Made by a program: the position numbers and the translations under genes. Shown one piece after another: positions 35,256-46,414 of a stretch of DNA of 64,000 bases. Numbering within the stretch: the first letter of the stretch is position 1; every line of letters starts with the position of its first letter. The notes below the pieces were generated by a model. The model ran no database searches and was not told the DNA's origin. It saw only the letters and a program-made list of their open reading frames with translations. The stretch lies in contig CAXKWD010000005.1 of assembly GCA_964059195.1 (NCBI GenBank), positions 141,199,686 through 141,263,685 on the forward strand. The letters are read 5' to 3'. Source of the DNA: Ectobius pallidus (Eukaryota; Arthropoda; Insecta; Blattodea; Ectobiidae).

Positions 35256-36444
35256 GTTCATATTCTCATAATGACACAAATAGAGTTGTCAGCTAGTATT
35301 TTGCTCACAAATCCATGGAAACATGCAACACTGCATGGATTATTTGCAATTGTTTATGAATAATCATGACAAATGAACGGAACACAATTATCGAATATAA
35401 TGGACTGGACGTAATTAATTGATTCCTCATTTTGTTCTCTTAATTGCCTTTCAGGTAGAAATGTCCTGCGGCTAGCCATTTCCACCCTTGCTGGAACAGA
35501 AAGGAATTAAAACTGCATGAAGCATGTTAGCATTGCAGTGCTCCATATTAAACCAAAGTACAGAGGACCACGGAGTTTTACGCGGTTACTAACCAACACA
35601 AAGGCATTATGTTTTTATTAGGGGGACTCTTGTGAACAATTCACAACAATACACTATTCAGTCTCTATTATCTAATCAGAATAGTCCATCTTGTATGTTA
35701 TGAATGTATTATTGGGTTCATTTACTAATTTTAATTTTTTTTAAGCGTATGCTTTATTACCCTTTAACTTAATAGGTCGTTTTGCGGCGGCACATTATCC
35801 TTCAGACTACTGTTTACAATATTTCACTCTTTCGACTTTCATTAAAAAAAAAATGCTCATCCTAATTCAAATTTCATTGCAATCCTGGTTACTATAAAGG
35901 AATTAACTAAGTTGTAAATGTGTGATGATTTAATTAACACATCTCATAAGTCTAATGGTAAATTGAATTGCGCAGATTGGAGTTCATAAAAAGGACACTA
36001 AGAAAGAGCGCCTTGTGGAGAAATTATTAAATGTACGTGGAAAAGAAAGATTTGATAGGTATGTGTCAGTTTGAACGTCCAAGTTGTGATCTAATTTTGG
36101 TAACTTGATCTTAATGTTTGAGATTCTGCACTACAGTATTTTGCAGATGACAAACAGTTTGTCCATCTCCTTGCTTAGATACGCGGTCCAATCAGAGACG
36201 ACGAGATGGAGGGAAGACTCTTAATGCTAGCGGCCCTTCGTAAGTCGTACACGTGATTGGCGGTGAAGGAATCTGCTTCTCATTTGAAAAATACTTTAGG
36301 CATCCTTCTTCAAATTTTAGTGAAATATTTTGCATGTAATTTGTTTAATACTTCGAATGGATTTTAAGTTACATGTTTTACATTAGCTCTATAAACAGTC
36401 GAAAATACATTACATTTAAAAAGAGTAAATAATAATACAATTAG
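35256..36444. other. no gene recognised
   Basis: AT-rich with short frames only. Confidence 0.45.
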
Positions 36445-36695
36445 ACCGCCGGCGTGGTCTTGTGGTTAGCGTCGCTGACTACACATCCGACTGCCCAGGT
36501 TCGATCTCTGGTACCACCTCGGATTTTTCTGAGAGGTCTGGCAGGGGTGCGCTCAGCCTCGTGATTCAAACTGAGGAGCTACTTGATAGAGAAGTGCCCC
36601 CATGCCCCCAATCCTGCCATCTGCCTGTGGTAGACGACGCAGCGGTCGGGTGGTAGGCCAAGTCCATCCGCCTCGGGGTTTGGTTTAGTTTTTAA
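36445..36695 (+). repeat. SINE family A, copy 3, internally deleted
   Basis: Head CCGCCGGCGTGGTCTTG with B-box GGTTCGATCTC. About 50 bp of the body is missing around 36595. AAATAATAC flanks it on both sides. Confidence 0.9.
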
Positions 36696-37299
36696 ATAAT
36701 ACATTATGCAAAAAGTCTATGATGGCTTTTATTAAGACAAGAGTTTGTTTGCATGAAACGAGCAAAGCCTCTCCTTTTAATCGCTGAGCTGCCGAGACTG
36801 TTTTTATCAAGCTGAGAGTTTTTCAGACTGGCAAATATTTATCTTATCGTTTTCTAATATTTACCTATTCGAATGGGAAAAGTTTATTTTTTATGGAAAT
36901 AAGCGTATTTCTTAAGTTTTAATATAATTATTATGTATTTATTTAAATTGCAGTTCTATTTGGTCTTGATGAGCAATGTTTTTAATCTTTCCCTTTTTCA
37001 GTAATAATTCAATTTCCATTCAATTTTAATTTAATTTGGACTCAATAATGATGCTTGTTCAACGCCATAAATTCTATTAATTAAATGTATGCACAAAAAG
37101 CCAAAAGAAATAAATAGGATGGTATTTTATTTCACTGCCGGAAGGATTATACTACAATTATTTTTAAATGAGTCAGTAATTAAAATGTACTCATACAAAA
37201 ACTATAATAGTTCCTCTGTCTGTAATTATTTGTCGCTAAAACCACTAAACTGATAGAGGTGAATTTTGCATGAACATCGTTTTTAAACCCAGAAATAAC
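36696..37299. other. no gene recognised
   Basis: AT-rich flank of the P-like element. Confidence 0.45.
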
Positions 37300-37419
37300 A
37301 TAGCACCACAGTATAGTATAACAGTAGCGAAGCTAAATACAGTATTTATCAACCGGCGTGACTGCAGCGCTCGCAGCGGTGAGCAAGAGGCAACACAATC
37401 TGTTAAATGTGTTTCTTAT

Positions 37420-38035
37420 GAAAAAAGTCGACAATATTTTATGGAAATGCTTGTGGTGCTATAAACTGCACCAACAGCCAAAGGAATTCTCCCGATTTAT
37501 CTTTCTTCAGGTGCTCTAAAGATCCTGAGGGGTAAGCAAAAACAGTTATTTGTGAAATAAAATTGCAAACGTGATTATCATGCTTGCATCTATAAAACTA
37601 AACTCCGTGGGGCTACATCCCTGGAGGGACTTGGCCTACCACCCGACCGCTGCGTCATCTACCACAGGCAGACGGCAGGATTGGGGGCATGTGGTCAGCA
37701 TGTCGACACCCACGGCCGTTAATGGTGGTTTTCATGGCCGGAGTCGCTACTTCTCTATCAAGTAGCTCCTCAATTTGAATCACGAGGCTGAGTGCCCCCC
37801 TACCAGACCTCCCTACCTCAGAAAAATCCGAGGAGGTACCGGGAATCGAAGCCAGGCCGACGGATCTGTAGTCAGCGACGCTAACCACAAGACCACGCCG
37901 GCGGACGCTTGCATCTATACTAGTGTATTTATTCCTATTTCTTTTACTTTCAGGAGCAGAAAATGGTTTGTAAATGTTAGAAGAAGCTACCTTTTAAAAA
38001 AAGATGTAAATTATTTTTATAACAATATAATATAA
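37420..38035 (+). pseudogene. THAP domain exons, copy 1
   Basis: Exon 1 (to 37531) reads ACGAINCTNSQRN then DLSFFRCSKDPE. Exon 2 (from 37954) reads SRKWFVNVRRSYLL. This gives the CxxxxC, FFR and KWxxxxRR pattern of the C2CH THAP DNA-binding zinc finger found in P-element transposases and THAP proteins (family knowledge). The donor GGTAAGC and acceptor CTTTCAG keep the frame. The intron is 422 bp, of which 325 bp is a SINE plus its target duplication. The start codon seen in copy 2 is AAG here, and the end of the domain is degraded. Confidence 0.75.
37595..37906 (-). repeat. SINE family A inside THAP intron, copy 4
   Basis: Full-length 312-bp copy with 13-bp duplications GCTTGCATCTATA (37582-37594 and 37907-37919). 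Its head on the minus strand is CCGCCGGCGTGGTC. Confidence 0.95.
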
Positions 38036-38411
38036 TTTTTATACATAAAATGTACATTTAGAAAATAAAATCCAATTCTATTTTTTTAGGTAGATTTCGA
38101 GAAAAATCTACGTATTGCAATCGATACCATGTCATGAGAAAAGGCACATTGTATTTAACATTGTATAGATATGCTTTTCCGTTCTTCCTATTAATATGAC
38201 ATTTGTACTATGTGATATAGCACCCGAAGTTTATTAACTCCTTTACTGTTACTGACATATAAATTCGTCACGTCAAAACATTGTATAAACAGAGATATAA
38301 GATTAATAGTTTTAGACTCATGTAAAATGTGAGGATTTTTATTCTCGTGTAAGAACCAAGTGGTTCACAGACATTTTCCTCATCCATCTCGAACCCAGAG
38401 CCTATTGATGG

Positions 38412-38870
38412 TTTTTACTGGCTGACTGCTTATTTTAATATAAAAATTATGTTCTGAAAGCTTTTAGAGTCTAAATTAATCGCCAGAATTGTGAACAAAA
38501 GACATGCTGAGTAGAATAAACTTGCATTATCAATTCACTCGCGCCTGAGAACCTCATCTAGGCTACACGCAGTACACGTATGTCCGAGAAGTTGTCTGGA
38601 AATGGCGAGCCAGGCGTTGTCGTTAAGGAGGTATAGATGCAAGCGTTGATTGTTATTTTGCTATTTTGGTCAGAAAACGGGATTTTTTTATTTTAGTGTA
38701 AAAAATCAAGCATAATCTAAAGTATATCTGTGCAAAAGTTTATGCCATTTGGGCTCACGGAACAGGTGTTTCTGACGCCATTTTTAAAGTACTGCACGTA
38801 ATCCTCGTGCTATCCTTTGTTACCTAGTCGTATTTATTATAGTGTATTTAGGTGTAAAATATATAATATA
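38412..38870 (+). repeat. unclassified repeat R3, copy 2
   Basis: Nearly identical to 34753-35200 with small indels (for example extra bases near 38640). It lies within the P-like interval. Confidence 0.75.
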
Positions 38871-39109
38871 AGTGTTGTGTAGGGCTCCATTCATATTTAG
38901 TGATAGTTCAGTGTAATTATAAAGCTTGTAATTATAAAGGTTTATTTATAGGTACAGAAGATGCTTATTTTTTACTCTGAGTGAATGTAAACTTGAATCG
39001 CTTGTTTTCTCAGTTTCAATTTTCATGTTAATTTTCCACATAATCTATCTTCTCCCATAAAAATATAGATACAGCTATGAAATTTTTCACAGTCTACTTT
39101 GTGATGTGT

Positions 39110-39505
39110 GTAATAAAATGTCTAATCAGATTTTTGGTATGGGTCTAAGTTTTTTTAAATTAATATTTTTCATAAAATATATCAATTTCTTATCAACTTT
39201 TTATTTCTCTGGGTAAAATATTTTTTAAATCAAAAAGTATAAATAATATAAAAAATCTGAATCATTGGATCTATTAAGCAAGCATCATAGAATCTCACAT
39301 AAACAATTCAGATCTATTTTTTAATATCTGTCGGAGGAGATAGATTTCAATTTAATAAAAAAAAATCAATTAATTGAATTATATCTCAAAAACAAATTGA
39401 GATATCAAAATGAAATTTTAAAATTCAACATCTGTTAATGTTTAAATTAAGTGTACAAAATTTCAAGTTTCTAGTCCAAATAGTTTAGAAAATCACTCTC
39501 AACAC
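39110..39505 (+). repeat. dispersed AT-rich repeat R4
   Basis: The block AATTTCAAGTTTCTA near 39460 and its surroundings recur inverted at 53268-53320. The AT-rich character resembles the interiors of TTAA MITEs. Bounds are uncertain. Confidence 0.45.
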
Positions 39506-39510
39506 TTCGG

Positions 39511-39628
39511 AGTAGAATAAACTTGCATTATCAGTTCACAAGCGCCTGAGAACCTCATCTAGGCTACACGCAGTACACGTATGTCCGAGAAGTTGTCGGG
39601 ATATGGTGATCCAGGCGCTGTCGTTAAG
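39511..39628 (+). repeat. unclassified repeat R3, fragment
   Basis: Middle part of R3 (AGTAGAATAAACTTGCATTA through GGCGCTGTCGTTAAG), the third partial copy. Confidence 0.75.
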
Positions 39629-39671
39629 AAATTTTCCTTCGTATCTGTTATCTCAGTTATTTTAAACTAAA

Positions 39672-39726
39672 TTATACCCACGGCGCTACATCTCTTGTAG
39701 GACAGGGCCTACCATCCGAAAACTTA
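39672..39726 (-). repeat. SINE family A 3' end fragment
   Basis: CACGGCGCTACATC and GGGCCTACCATCCG match the tail of family A in minus orientation. Confidence 0.6.
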
Positions 39727-40007
39727 CATTATTAGGTAGGGATGGGGTTTTTATTACCTAAAAATCTCATGAATTGGCAGGAATAAATATGCATTATTTA
39801 TCTAAAAACTAGATTGTGCTCTATAAGAAATAAGTAAAATGTAAGGAGTTACAAAACATGTAAATTTGTCTTAGAAGACAAATCTTCAATTTACAATATT
39901 CAAGATCAATGATCAGTGGTTTTCAGAGGCCTTGTCCTAGGACAAAAAGTAAAATTTCTCACTATATATTTAAAATTTAAAAACAAAATTATAACACTAT
40001 TTTTACT

Positions 40008-40145
40008 TCCTCTGCCCGTACCATACGTACTACTCTAGGTAGAGGAAGTACTGTTTTCGATCCCTAACTTCGAAGTTGAGTTTTTAACGTAAATATACGT
40101 TTTGAAGTCACATGAATCCGAACATACTCTTTTCGGAAATATGTA

Positions 40146-40177
<32 letters not shown>

Positions 40178-40318
40178 AATAGCCCAGCTCCCGAACTATG
40201 AGCCTAATCATTGTGTTAAATGTTTTCTGTGCAGTCCGGCAAGAATTTGTATACTGTGTGAGAAATTGAGTCACATGCATTTAAGGTTTAACTTCTATAC
40301 ACATTTCCGTCATATTAC
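40008..40318 (-). repeat. ACTTCCTCT-family repeat, copy 3
   Basis: The reverse complement matches the 8.3-kb copy, including TTCGGATTCATG, ACTCAACTTCGAAG and the terminal hairpin. It includes a (TG)n stretch at 40145-40177. Confidence 0.65.
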
Positions 40319-40354
40319 CACAGTATAGTATAACAGTAGCGAAGCTCCATACAG

Positions 40355-41099
40355 TTTTTGAAGTGAAATTTCTTTAGCCGCAGTAGGGGTAAATCGAGAG
40401 CTTGTGTAACGCTGAAAATCGTCACGAAAATAGTGTAACCCTCAAAATCGTCACGAAATTAGTGAGCTGTGACGGAACGGACTGCACAGAAAATAATCAA
40501 CTTAATGATTAGGCTTATCCAAAAGTTAAAAATTTAAAAATCTAGAAATCCAAAATTAAAAAATCCAAAATCCAAAATTAAAAAATCCAAAATCCAAAAT
40601 TAAAAAATCCAACAAATTAAAAATTTCAAAGATCCAAAATTTAAAAAATCCAAAATTAAAAATTTTGAAATTCGAAAATAAAAAAATTAAAAGATCCAAA
40701 ATTAAAAAGAGGAAAAATTCAAAATTTAAAAAATTAAAATTAAAAAATCCAAATATCCAAAATTTAAAAATAAAAAATAAAAATTCAAACATTTAAAAAA
40801 TAAAAAATACAATATTAAAAAATACTAAATTTTAAAAAATACGAAATTAAAAATCATAAATAAAAAAATCCAAAAAATAAATTCAAAGATCTAAAATTTT
40901 AAAAATTCAAAATTTAAAAAATACAAAATACAAAATTCAAAAATTATAAAAATTAAAAGATCAAAAATTTTTTGAAATCCAAAAATAAAAAGTCCAAAAC
41001 CAATATTATAAAAGTTCAACAATCCAAAATTGAAAAAAAATCAAAAAATTAAAACAAGTTTCACTTCTGTCGCGTGGCGTTTCACGCACACTTTTTTTT
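40355..41099 (+). mobile_element. HINE-like (Helentron-related) element with A-rich satellite core, copy 1
   Basis: Starts TTTTTGAAGTGAAATTTC and ends at the T-run after CGCGTGGCGTTTCACGCAC. GAAGTGAAATTT near the 5' end is inverted as AAGTTTCACTTC near the 3' end. A stem-loop (GCGTG/CACGC) lies just before the terminal T-run. The core (40524-41055) is a degenerate array of AAAATCCAAAATTA-like units with almost no G. Subterminal inverted repeats, central tandem array, 3' stem-loop and insertion at T-rich sites match the Helentron-associated HINE/DINE-1 plan (family knowledge). It sits in the second THAP copy of the P-like element. The frame at 40556-40792 is satellite-derived. Confidence 0.65.
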
Positions 41100-41174
41100 C
41101 AACCGGCGCGACTGCAGCGCTCGCAGGGGTGAGCAAGAGGTAACACAATCTGTTACATGTGTTTCTTATGAAAA

Positions 41175-41450
41175 ATGTCGACAATATTTTATGGAAATGC
41201 CTGTGGTGCTATAAACTGCACCAACAGCCAAAGGAATTTTCCCGATTTATCTTTCTTCAGGTGCTCTAAAGATCCTGAGAGGTAAGCAAAAACAGTTATT
41301 TGTTTAATTAAATTGCAAACATGATTATCATGCTTGCATCCATACTAGTGTATTTATTCCTATTTCTTTTACTTTCAGGAGCAGAAAATGACTTGTAAAT
41401 GTTAGAAGAAGTGACCTTTTAAAAAATGATGTAAATTATTTGTATAATAA
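41175..41450 (+). pseudogene. THAP domain exons, copy 2
   Basis: An ATG at 41175 opens MSTIFYGNACGAINCTNS, followed by FFRCSKDPE to 41281. The donor GTAAGC and acceptor TTTCAG (41376-41378) bound a 97-bp intron, the same length as the copy 1 intron without its SINE. Exon 2 starts SRK, then the conserved Trp codon is TGA (41389-41391), then VNVRRSDLL. The start is kept but the stop kills the domain. Confidence 0.75.
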
Positions 41451-42507
41451 TATAATATATTTTTTGTACATAAGATGTACATGTAGGAAATAAAAGCCAA
41501 TTCTATTCTTTTTATATTATAGGGGGCCCGAAAATGTTAAAATTAGCCCCTCATCAGTGTTTTCGTAAAAACTATATAACTCAGTCAATCCTATAATACG
41601 GTATTTAACGTTTTTTGTTTCGTTTTATTAAAAACAAATTCTACTAAATATTGGCTTGGTTGGAATTTTCGTTTACCCTCTGGATACCCCATAAAGTGAG
41701 TTAGAACTTAATTAAGGCATTTTTTATTAATATTTTTATATGCAATTAATTATTTTTATGTGTACATCAGAAATAAAAATCCTAACGAAGCAAAGAGTTT
41801 CTAAATATATATGCATATTTACAAATACCCCACCTGACCCTACTAATTTTGAAAATATTTTAACACGAGGTTATGTTAGGCCTATATAATTGAATTTAAC
41901 AGAATTAAACTGTCCAGAATAAAGACATTGTGCATAATTCCTTACTTTTCAATAATATATCGTGTTTAATAACATGAAGAAAAAGACAAAAACTGCTTTG
42001 TTATTGCATCTGATATTGACCACATCGGGCTTCAAGCTTAGAACTTTACTTCCCCCCTAATTTCTGAAGTACTACTACTAGATGCTTTTGAAATGATTAA
42101 GTTTTCCTTTTTGTCAGAATTTTCAGTGTAAATATATTTAGTAGGTCAATTAAATTCTTGAAGATTTGATGTAGGGATGTAGCATATATGGAGGACGGAA
42201 ACCGGTCTGATACTTCATAAAATATACAATGTCATCGATCTTGAAACTACAACTTCTTTATATTCCCATAAAGTCTATGACTTGATGAGTTCACCAGTAT
42301 GCCTTTCCGGTAACAATCTCGTTCTAGTAATTTTAAAAATAAAAAGAAATACAGCCATATATTCGTATCTTTCCAATGCTGGAAATGGCTGTTTGCTAGT
42401 TACCTCTTGCTGGCCGCTTGGGGTGCTAGTGTCGCACCGATCTGTCAAAAGGATGTATTTTCTTTTCATTAGAGCTTCGCTACTGTTATACTATACTGTG
42501 ATAGCAC

Positions 42508-44389
42508 TATAGTCGTTCATTCGTCTCCGCTATTTAATCTAATATCGCAATCATTAATGTTTAATATCATGAACATGAACATGAATGTAAGCCATGACAC
42601 CAACAACTTTCACGGCCTGCTGGTAAATCCAATTATCCTTTAAAAAATCGCGTGGTGTCTATGATCATAGTTGGAGCATGTATAACAAATCTGATATGTT
42701 ACACTTACATAACATACCTTAAGTATGAGCACTATAACTTTCTCAATTCACATTCTTTTATAAAATAAGAGGCCGAATTGCAAGTAGTGCGTTTTCTTTT
42801 CCATGGAAGGCATTGTCAAAGCATTTCATTTTACCTGAAGTTACTCACTCTGTGGCAATATTTCAACAAAGAAAAGCTTCCAAGACATTATTAACAAAAA
42901 TATTAGTTTTCTTTTTTTTATCCAGAAATATAGTCTGGAAGTTTTACAACAGTGTCTACTTGTGACTCATTCTGCATTCGAAGTAATTTTTAATCCTCAA
43001 TTACGGACGTTCAACAGTTCTTAAATATGTTCGAAGTTTCTTTCCTAGTGAAGATTTAGTTTGTCGTTCTATTTTATTACTGAAGTTGTAGTCTATAAGT
43101 AACAGGATGACTGGAGGTCGGTGCATGCCACCTAATGAGTAATACATTAACAATTTTCTGCCATGTGAAAATAAGAGTTTAACCAAGATTTTCAGACTTT
43201 AGATGAGTTTTGAACACTTTCTCTAACATTTCTCAAACGATTTTGATTAAAATCCTTTCATTTTAAGTGCTTAAAATTTTAAGAAAAAAGAGCTTTTCCT
43301 ACCCCTACCTCATCGAAAGAAAACTTGGTGGAATTGAAATAATAATTATTGCATCTTTATTCTTTTTTATCATAGACCGAAACACTAATTTGTCGTTAGT
43401 TAATTTGTGCTTTAAGTAGTCTAGCACCCTCATCGTTGGATTTACCTGTTTGTTAACTTCTGTTCAGGCCTGTTAACCATTGCCAGTCTGTCGGAATTTT
43501 GTCCCGCCGGAGATCTTTTACATGCACGCATGTGTATGTGTTTGTGTTTCTATTTTTAAGTGTGTGAGTGTGTGTGTTTGTGTGTTCGTGTGTGCTGGAT
43601 TGTGAAACATCATCCGTATTATAGGAAACATAATTTTAATTTAAAAGCAATTAATTGTTTTAAATTTTCATTTTAAAGCTGGAAAAATCCATGGTTAAAC
43701 ATTCCGATGAGATCCGCGTATTCCCCTTTCTTCATTATGAATTTATAGTATGATTAATAACGAACAGTCGACCTGGAGCAGCCGATAAGACCCTGTTCCC
43801 AAGTTTACGAGTTCTATTCCAGTCAAAAATTAAGGCGTTTATGTTACACACCCATTCTGTGAATTTACAGGTGGGCGATTTCTTTACATATCTGAATGCC
43901 ATTTGGCGGAGCGTTACCATGTTTGCGTTAAGCGTGATTTTTTTTTCTAAAATCATGAAACATGCTTCCCTTCAGAAAATAAATAAATAAATAAATAAAT
44001 AATACTTACAGGTCCAAGTCCTAGCTAACTCCATAAGGCTATGAAGTGGATGGAGAATGAAAACAAAAATTCCGGCCGTTTCACCCCCAGTGTTTCATTC
44101 TACTCAGATCTGGTTCTTTGTTATGAGGATGAGCAAACCACTCATCCCTAGGGCCTTTGAACGAATGAAAGAACTGTAAATCGCTCTAGATTCAGAGTCT
44201 CATGTAGTGCTGAAGGAAACGGCTCACAAATCCAAGCACATAAATACATACAAGCATGCACACAAAACGTCCACGATAAACGCGAAATCTGAATTTCTAA
44301 AGGAATAGAGAACATTCTCAAAAATTCACCTTGGAAGTGACATCACTGACCATCTCAGAATACTGCTTACTCAGTTCTTTTCCAGAGCA
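42508..44389. other. AT-rich sequence with a SINE-D tail and (AAAT)n
   Basis: 43470-43530 resembles the distal part of SINE family D (GGAATTTTGTCCCGCCGG), followed by TG-rich sequence. A pure AAAT microsatellite lies at 43977-44003. No gene was recognised. Confidence 0.5.
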
Positions 44390-44460
44390 CTGAATTATAG
44401 TATAAACTATTCGGTATTAAAATAGTTGTTTTTATTACAACTGGTAAAAGAGGGATTTCA
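44390..44460. repeat. 70-bp block also found at 45076-45150
   Basis: Both copies contain AGTATAAACTATT then ACAACTGGTAAAAGA. Their nature is unknown; one is embedded in a GGCCGGCC-family copy. Confidence 0.6.
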
Positions 44461-44614
44461 TTTTGCAAGTAGGCATGTTTGCGAAACTAGTCCTTAAAGA
44501 AAATTTAAGCAATCCAACGAGCAAAATAAGATCACTTGACCATGCGTAGCATATAATATTCTTTAAACAGCCGTTAATATTCGTGAAATAATAATAAATA
44601 GTAGATAACTTAAT

Positions 44615-44905
44615 GACCGCCAGTTACCGACGCTGACTACAGATCCGTCGGCCCGGGTTCGATCCACGGTACATCCTCGGGATTTTTCTGAGGTAGGGAG
44701 GCCTGGCAGGGGTGCACTCAGCCTCGTGATTTAAGTAGAGGAGCTACTTGATAGAGAAGTAGCGACTCCGGTGATAAAAACCACCATTTAACGGTCGTGG
44801 GTGTCATTATGCTGACCAAATGCCCCCCAATCATGCTATCTGTCTGTGGTCGAGTGGTAGGCCAAGTCCCTCAAGGGATGTAACGCCACGAAGTTTAGTT
44901 ATTTT
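44615..44905 (+). repeat. SINE family A, copy 5
   Basis: The head is deleted (CGCCAGTTACCGACGCTGAC), and the B-box GGTTCGATCC is retained. The body matches other copies and ends in GTTTAGTTATTTTAA. Confidence 0.9.
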
Positions 44906-44914
44906 AATATTTAA

Positions 44915-45235
44915 TTCAGTTTAATTTATACTCCTTTGAACATCAAGGTTAGGAGTCAGGTTATGTGTGTAGGCTATATCAGTAGGTCATGTTCATGTAA
45001 CAATTTGTCTATTGTTCATGTGTTTACGGTGTGTATTAGTTTCAACGGATATTAAATTTTTCATGAATATGATACAGGAAGAATTACAGTATAAACTATT
45101 TGGTATAAAAATAGTTATTTTTGTACAACTGGTAAAAGAATTGGTAATTGAAGGTATACGTCATAGTAAATAAATATCCAATTCGGCATTTATTTTTACG
45201 ACGGGGAGAAACCATGAAAAAAACCTGATATGTGT
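44915..45235 (-). repeat. GGCCGGCC-family repeat, copy 2, truncated
   Basis: TTTATACTCCTTTGAACATC, GATACAGGA, ATCCAATTCGGCATTT and GGGGAGAAACCATGAAAAAA align with the 51.4-kb copy. The tRNA-like end is lost and a 70-bp block is inserted. Confidence 0.6.
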
Positions 45236-45473
45236 GTTTTCTTTGTGTATCCTTGGATCTCGTAATGTTGATGGTACAATTACTCCAATTGCTGATAAAC
45301 AGGGATATTCCCTGAGATTTTTACGAGAACCATGAAAATTTTAACATTTTCAATTTTATTAATATTTAATATTCATGTGCGAATATTTTTAACCAAAAGA
45401 GTGTTTTCCATGAGATACCAAAGTTGGTATCAATGAAGTGGCATAAATATTTTAAAGCACTAGTGCGATAATG

Positions 45474-45511
45474 TGACACCACAGTATAAGTATTAATACT
45501 GTGGTGACACT
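45474..45511. repeat. short palindrome with CACAGTATA ends
   Basis: CCACAGTATAAGTATTAATACTGTGG is an imperfect palindrome whose arms equal the first bases of the P-like element's ends (CACAGTAT). It may be chance or an extreme deletion product. Confidence 0.4.
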
Positions 45512-45959
45512 TTTACTTGTTGTGTCTTGTGCTAGAAGTTCTACTTTTAATTCAAGCTATCTAAAAAATCTAATTATTTGTTTCAGATAGTTGAAGTGAA
45601 AGTTAAACTACTAAGGAGAATCCAACCTACAAAACAGTTCTTGTTGTTGTGTTAGCTGCATATGAATAAGTTTAGCCGGTATGGACTTGATATTCTGTTT
45701 ACCTAAGGATCGATTTTGTTAATATCGCGATGGAAGTTCTTACCTTGAAATGACGTTTCTCCCTGGCCGAAGCAGGCACCTGGAACAACAAAACAACAAA
45801 GTTATAAGTTATGACACTACTCACCGGAAAGTAGAGACTATCCATCATTCTGAGCAATTTTAATAAAGCCCACGAGAAATAACTTGGTCATCTTTTAACA
45901 GTTGCTAAACCAGGCAGGATTTTTCATGCTAATAGATTTAATAGCATAATTGTAGGTTT

Positions 45960-46050
45960 AATAATAATAGTAATAATAATAATTCGTTTATTTATCCTGG
46001 CAGAGCTAAGGCCATAATTGGCCTTCTCTTTCGCTATGCCAGTCAATTAC
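45960..46050 (-). repeat. probable non-LTR retrotransposon 3' end
   Basis: AAT-rich units are followed by TTTATTTATCCTGGCAGAGC, then AAGGCC and GGCCTTCTCTTTC. I recall this type of block as a widespread insect LINE 3' end, but cannot check it. Confidence 0.35.
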
Positions 46051-46249
46051 TTATACAGAGAGGCCATTTTATGCGGAAACTTTTTAACAGCGTTGCACCT
46101 GCTCAAACTTTCGCCGCTGTTGTGCTTGCACCGGTGGGGACCGTGTTCCGTTACTACCGGCAAATCACTTTAGAAACAATACAAAATAGAATAATTCAAC
46201 CAATTTATTATCAAAATAGGCCTACATGTAGAGGCTTATTACTCACCAT

Positions 46250-46366
46250 TTATTTGAGATACTGTTGAAAATGACATTTACGAGAAAATCTCCGAACGCG
46301 CCTTCTATGGTTATTTCTCAATAAGTAACATTCCACCAAATAAATTCGCTGTTCAACTGTATACAT
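46250..46366 (-). pseudogene. N-terminal remnant of mariner-type transposase
   Basis: A 38-codon frame starting MYTVEQRIYLVECYLLRNNH, the same as in copy 1, then RRRVRRFSRKC and a stop at 46250. Only the first helix-turn-helix region of the transposase survives. Confidence 0.6.
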
Positions 46367-46414
46367 TTTCGATTATTGTCTTATGTAACACACGACAACA
46401 ATAGACAAGCGTCT

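Larger units (their letters stand above)
37307..42500 (+). mobile_element. P-element-like transposon relic with THAP exons
   Basis: Left end CACAGTATAGTATAACAG (continuing TAGCGAAGCT) at 37307; the inverted copy ends at 42500. ATAGCAC abuts both ends (37300-37306 and 42501-42507), a 7-bp duplication (P elements normally make 8). A second copy of the left end and of the THAP exon region starts at 40319, so the element is either internally duplicated or two elements are nested with one right end lost. Interior 38.0-40.3 kb is other repeats. No RNase-H-like catalytic domain is seen. Assignment to the P superfamily rests on the THAP domain, the ends and the duplication. Confidence 0.65.

Noticed and set aside
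40556..40792. 78-codon Phe-rich frame
   Set aside because: It is the reverse reading of the A-rich satellite core of the HINE-like element.
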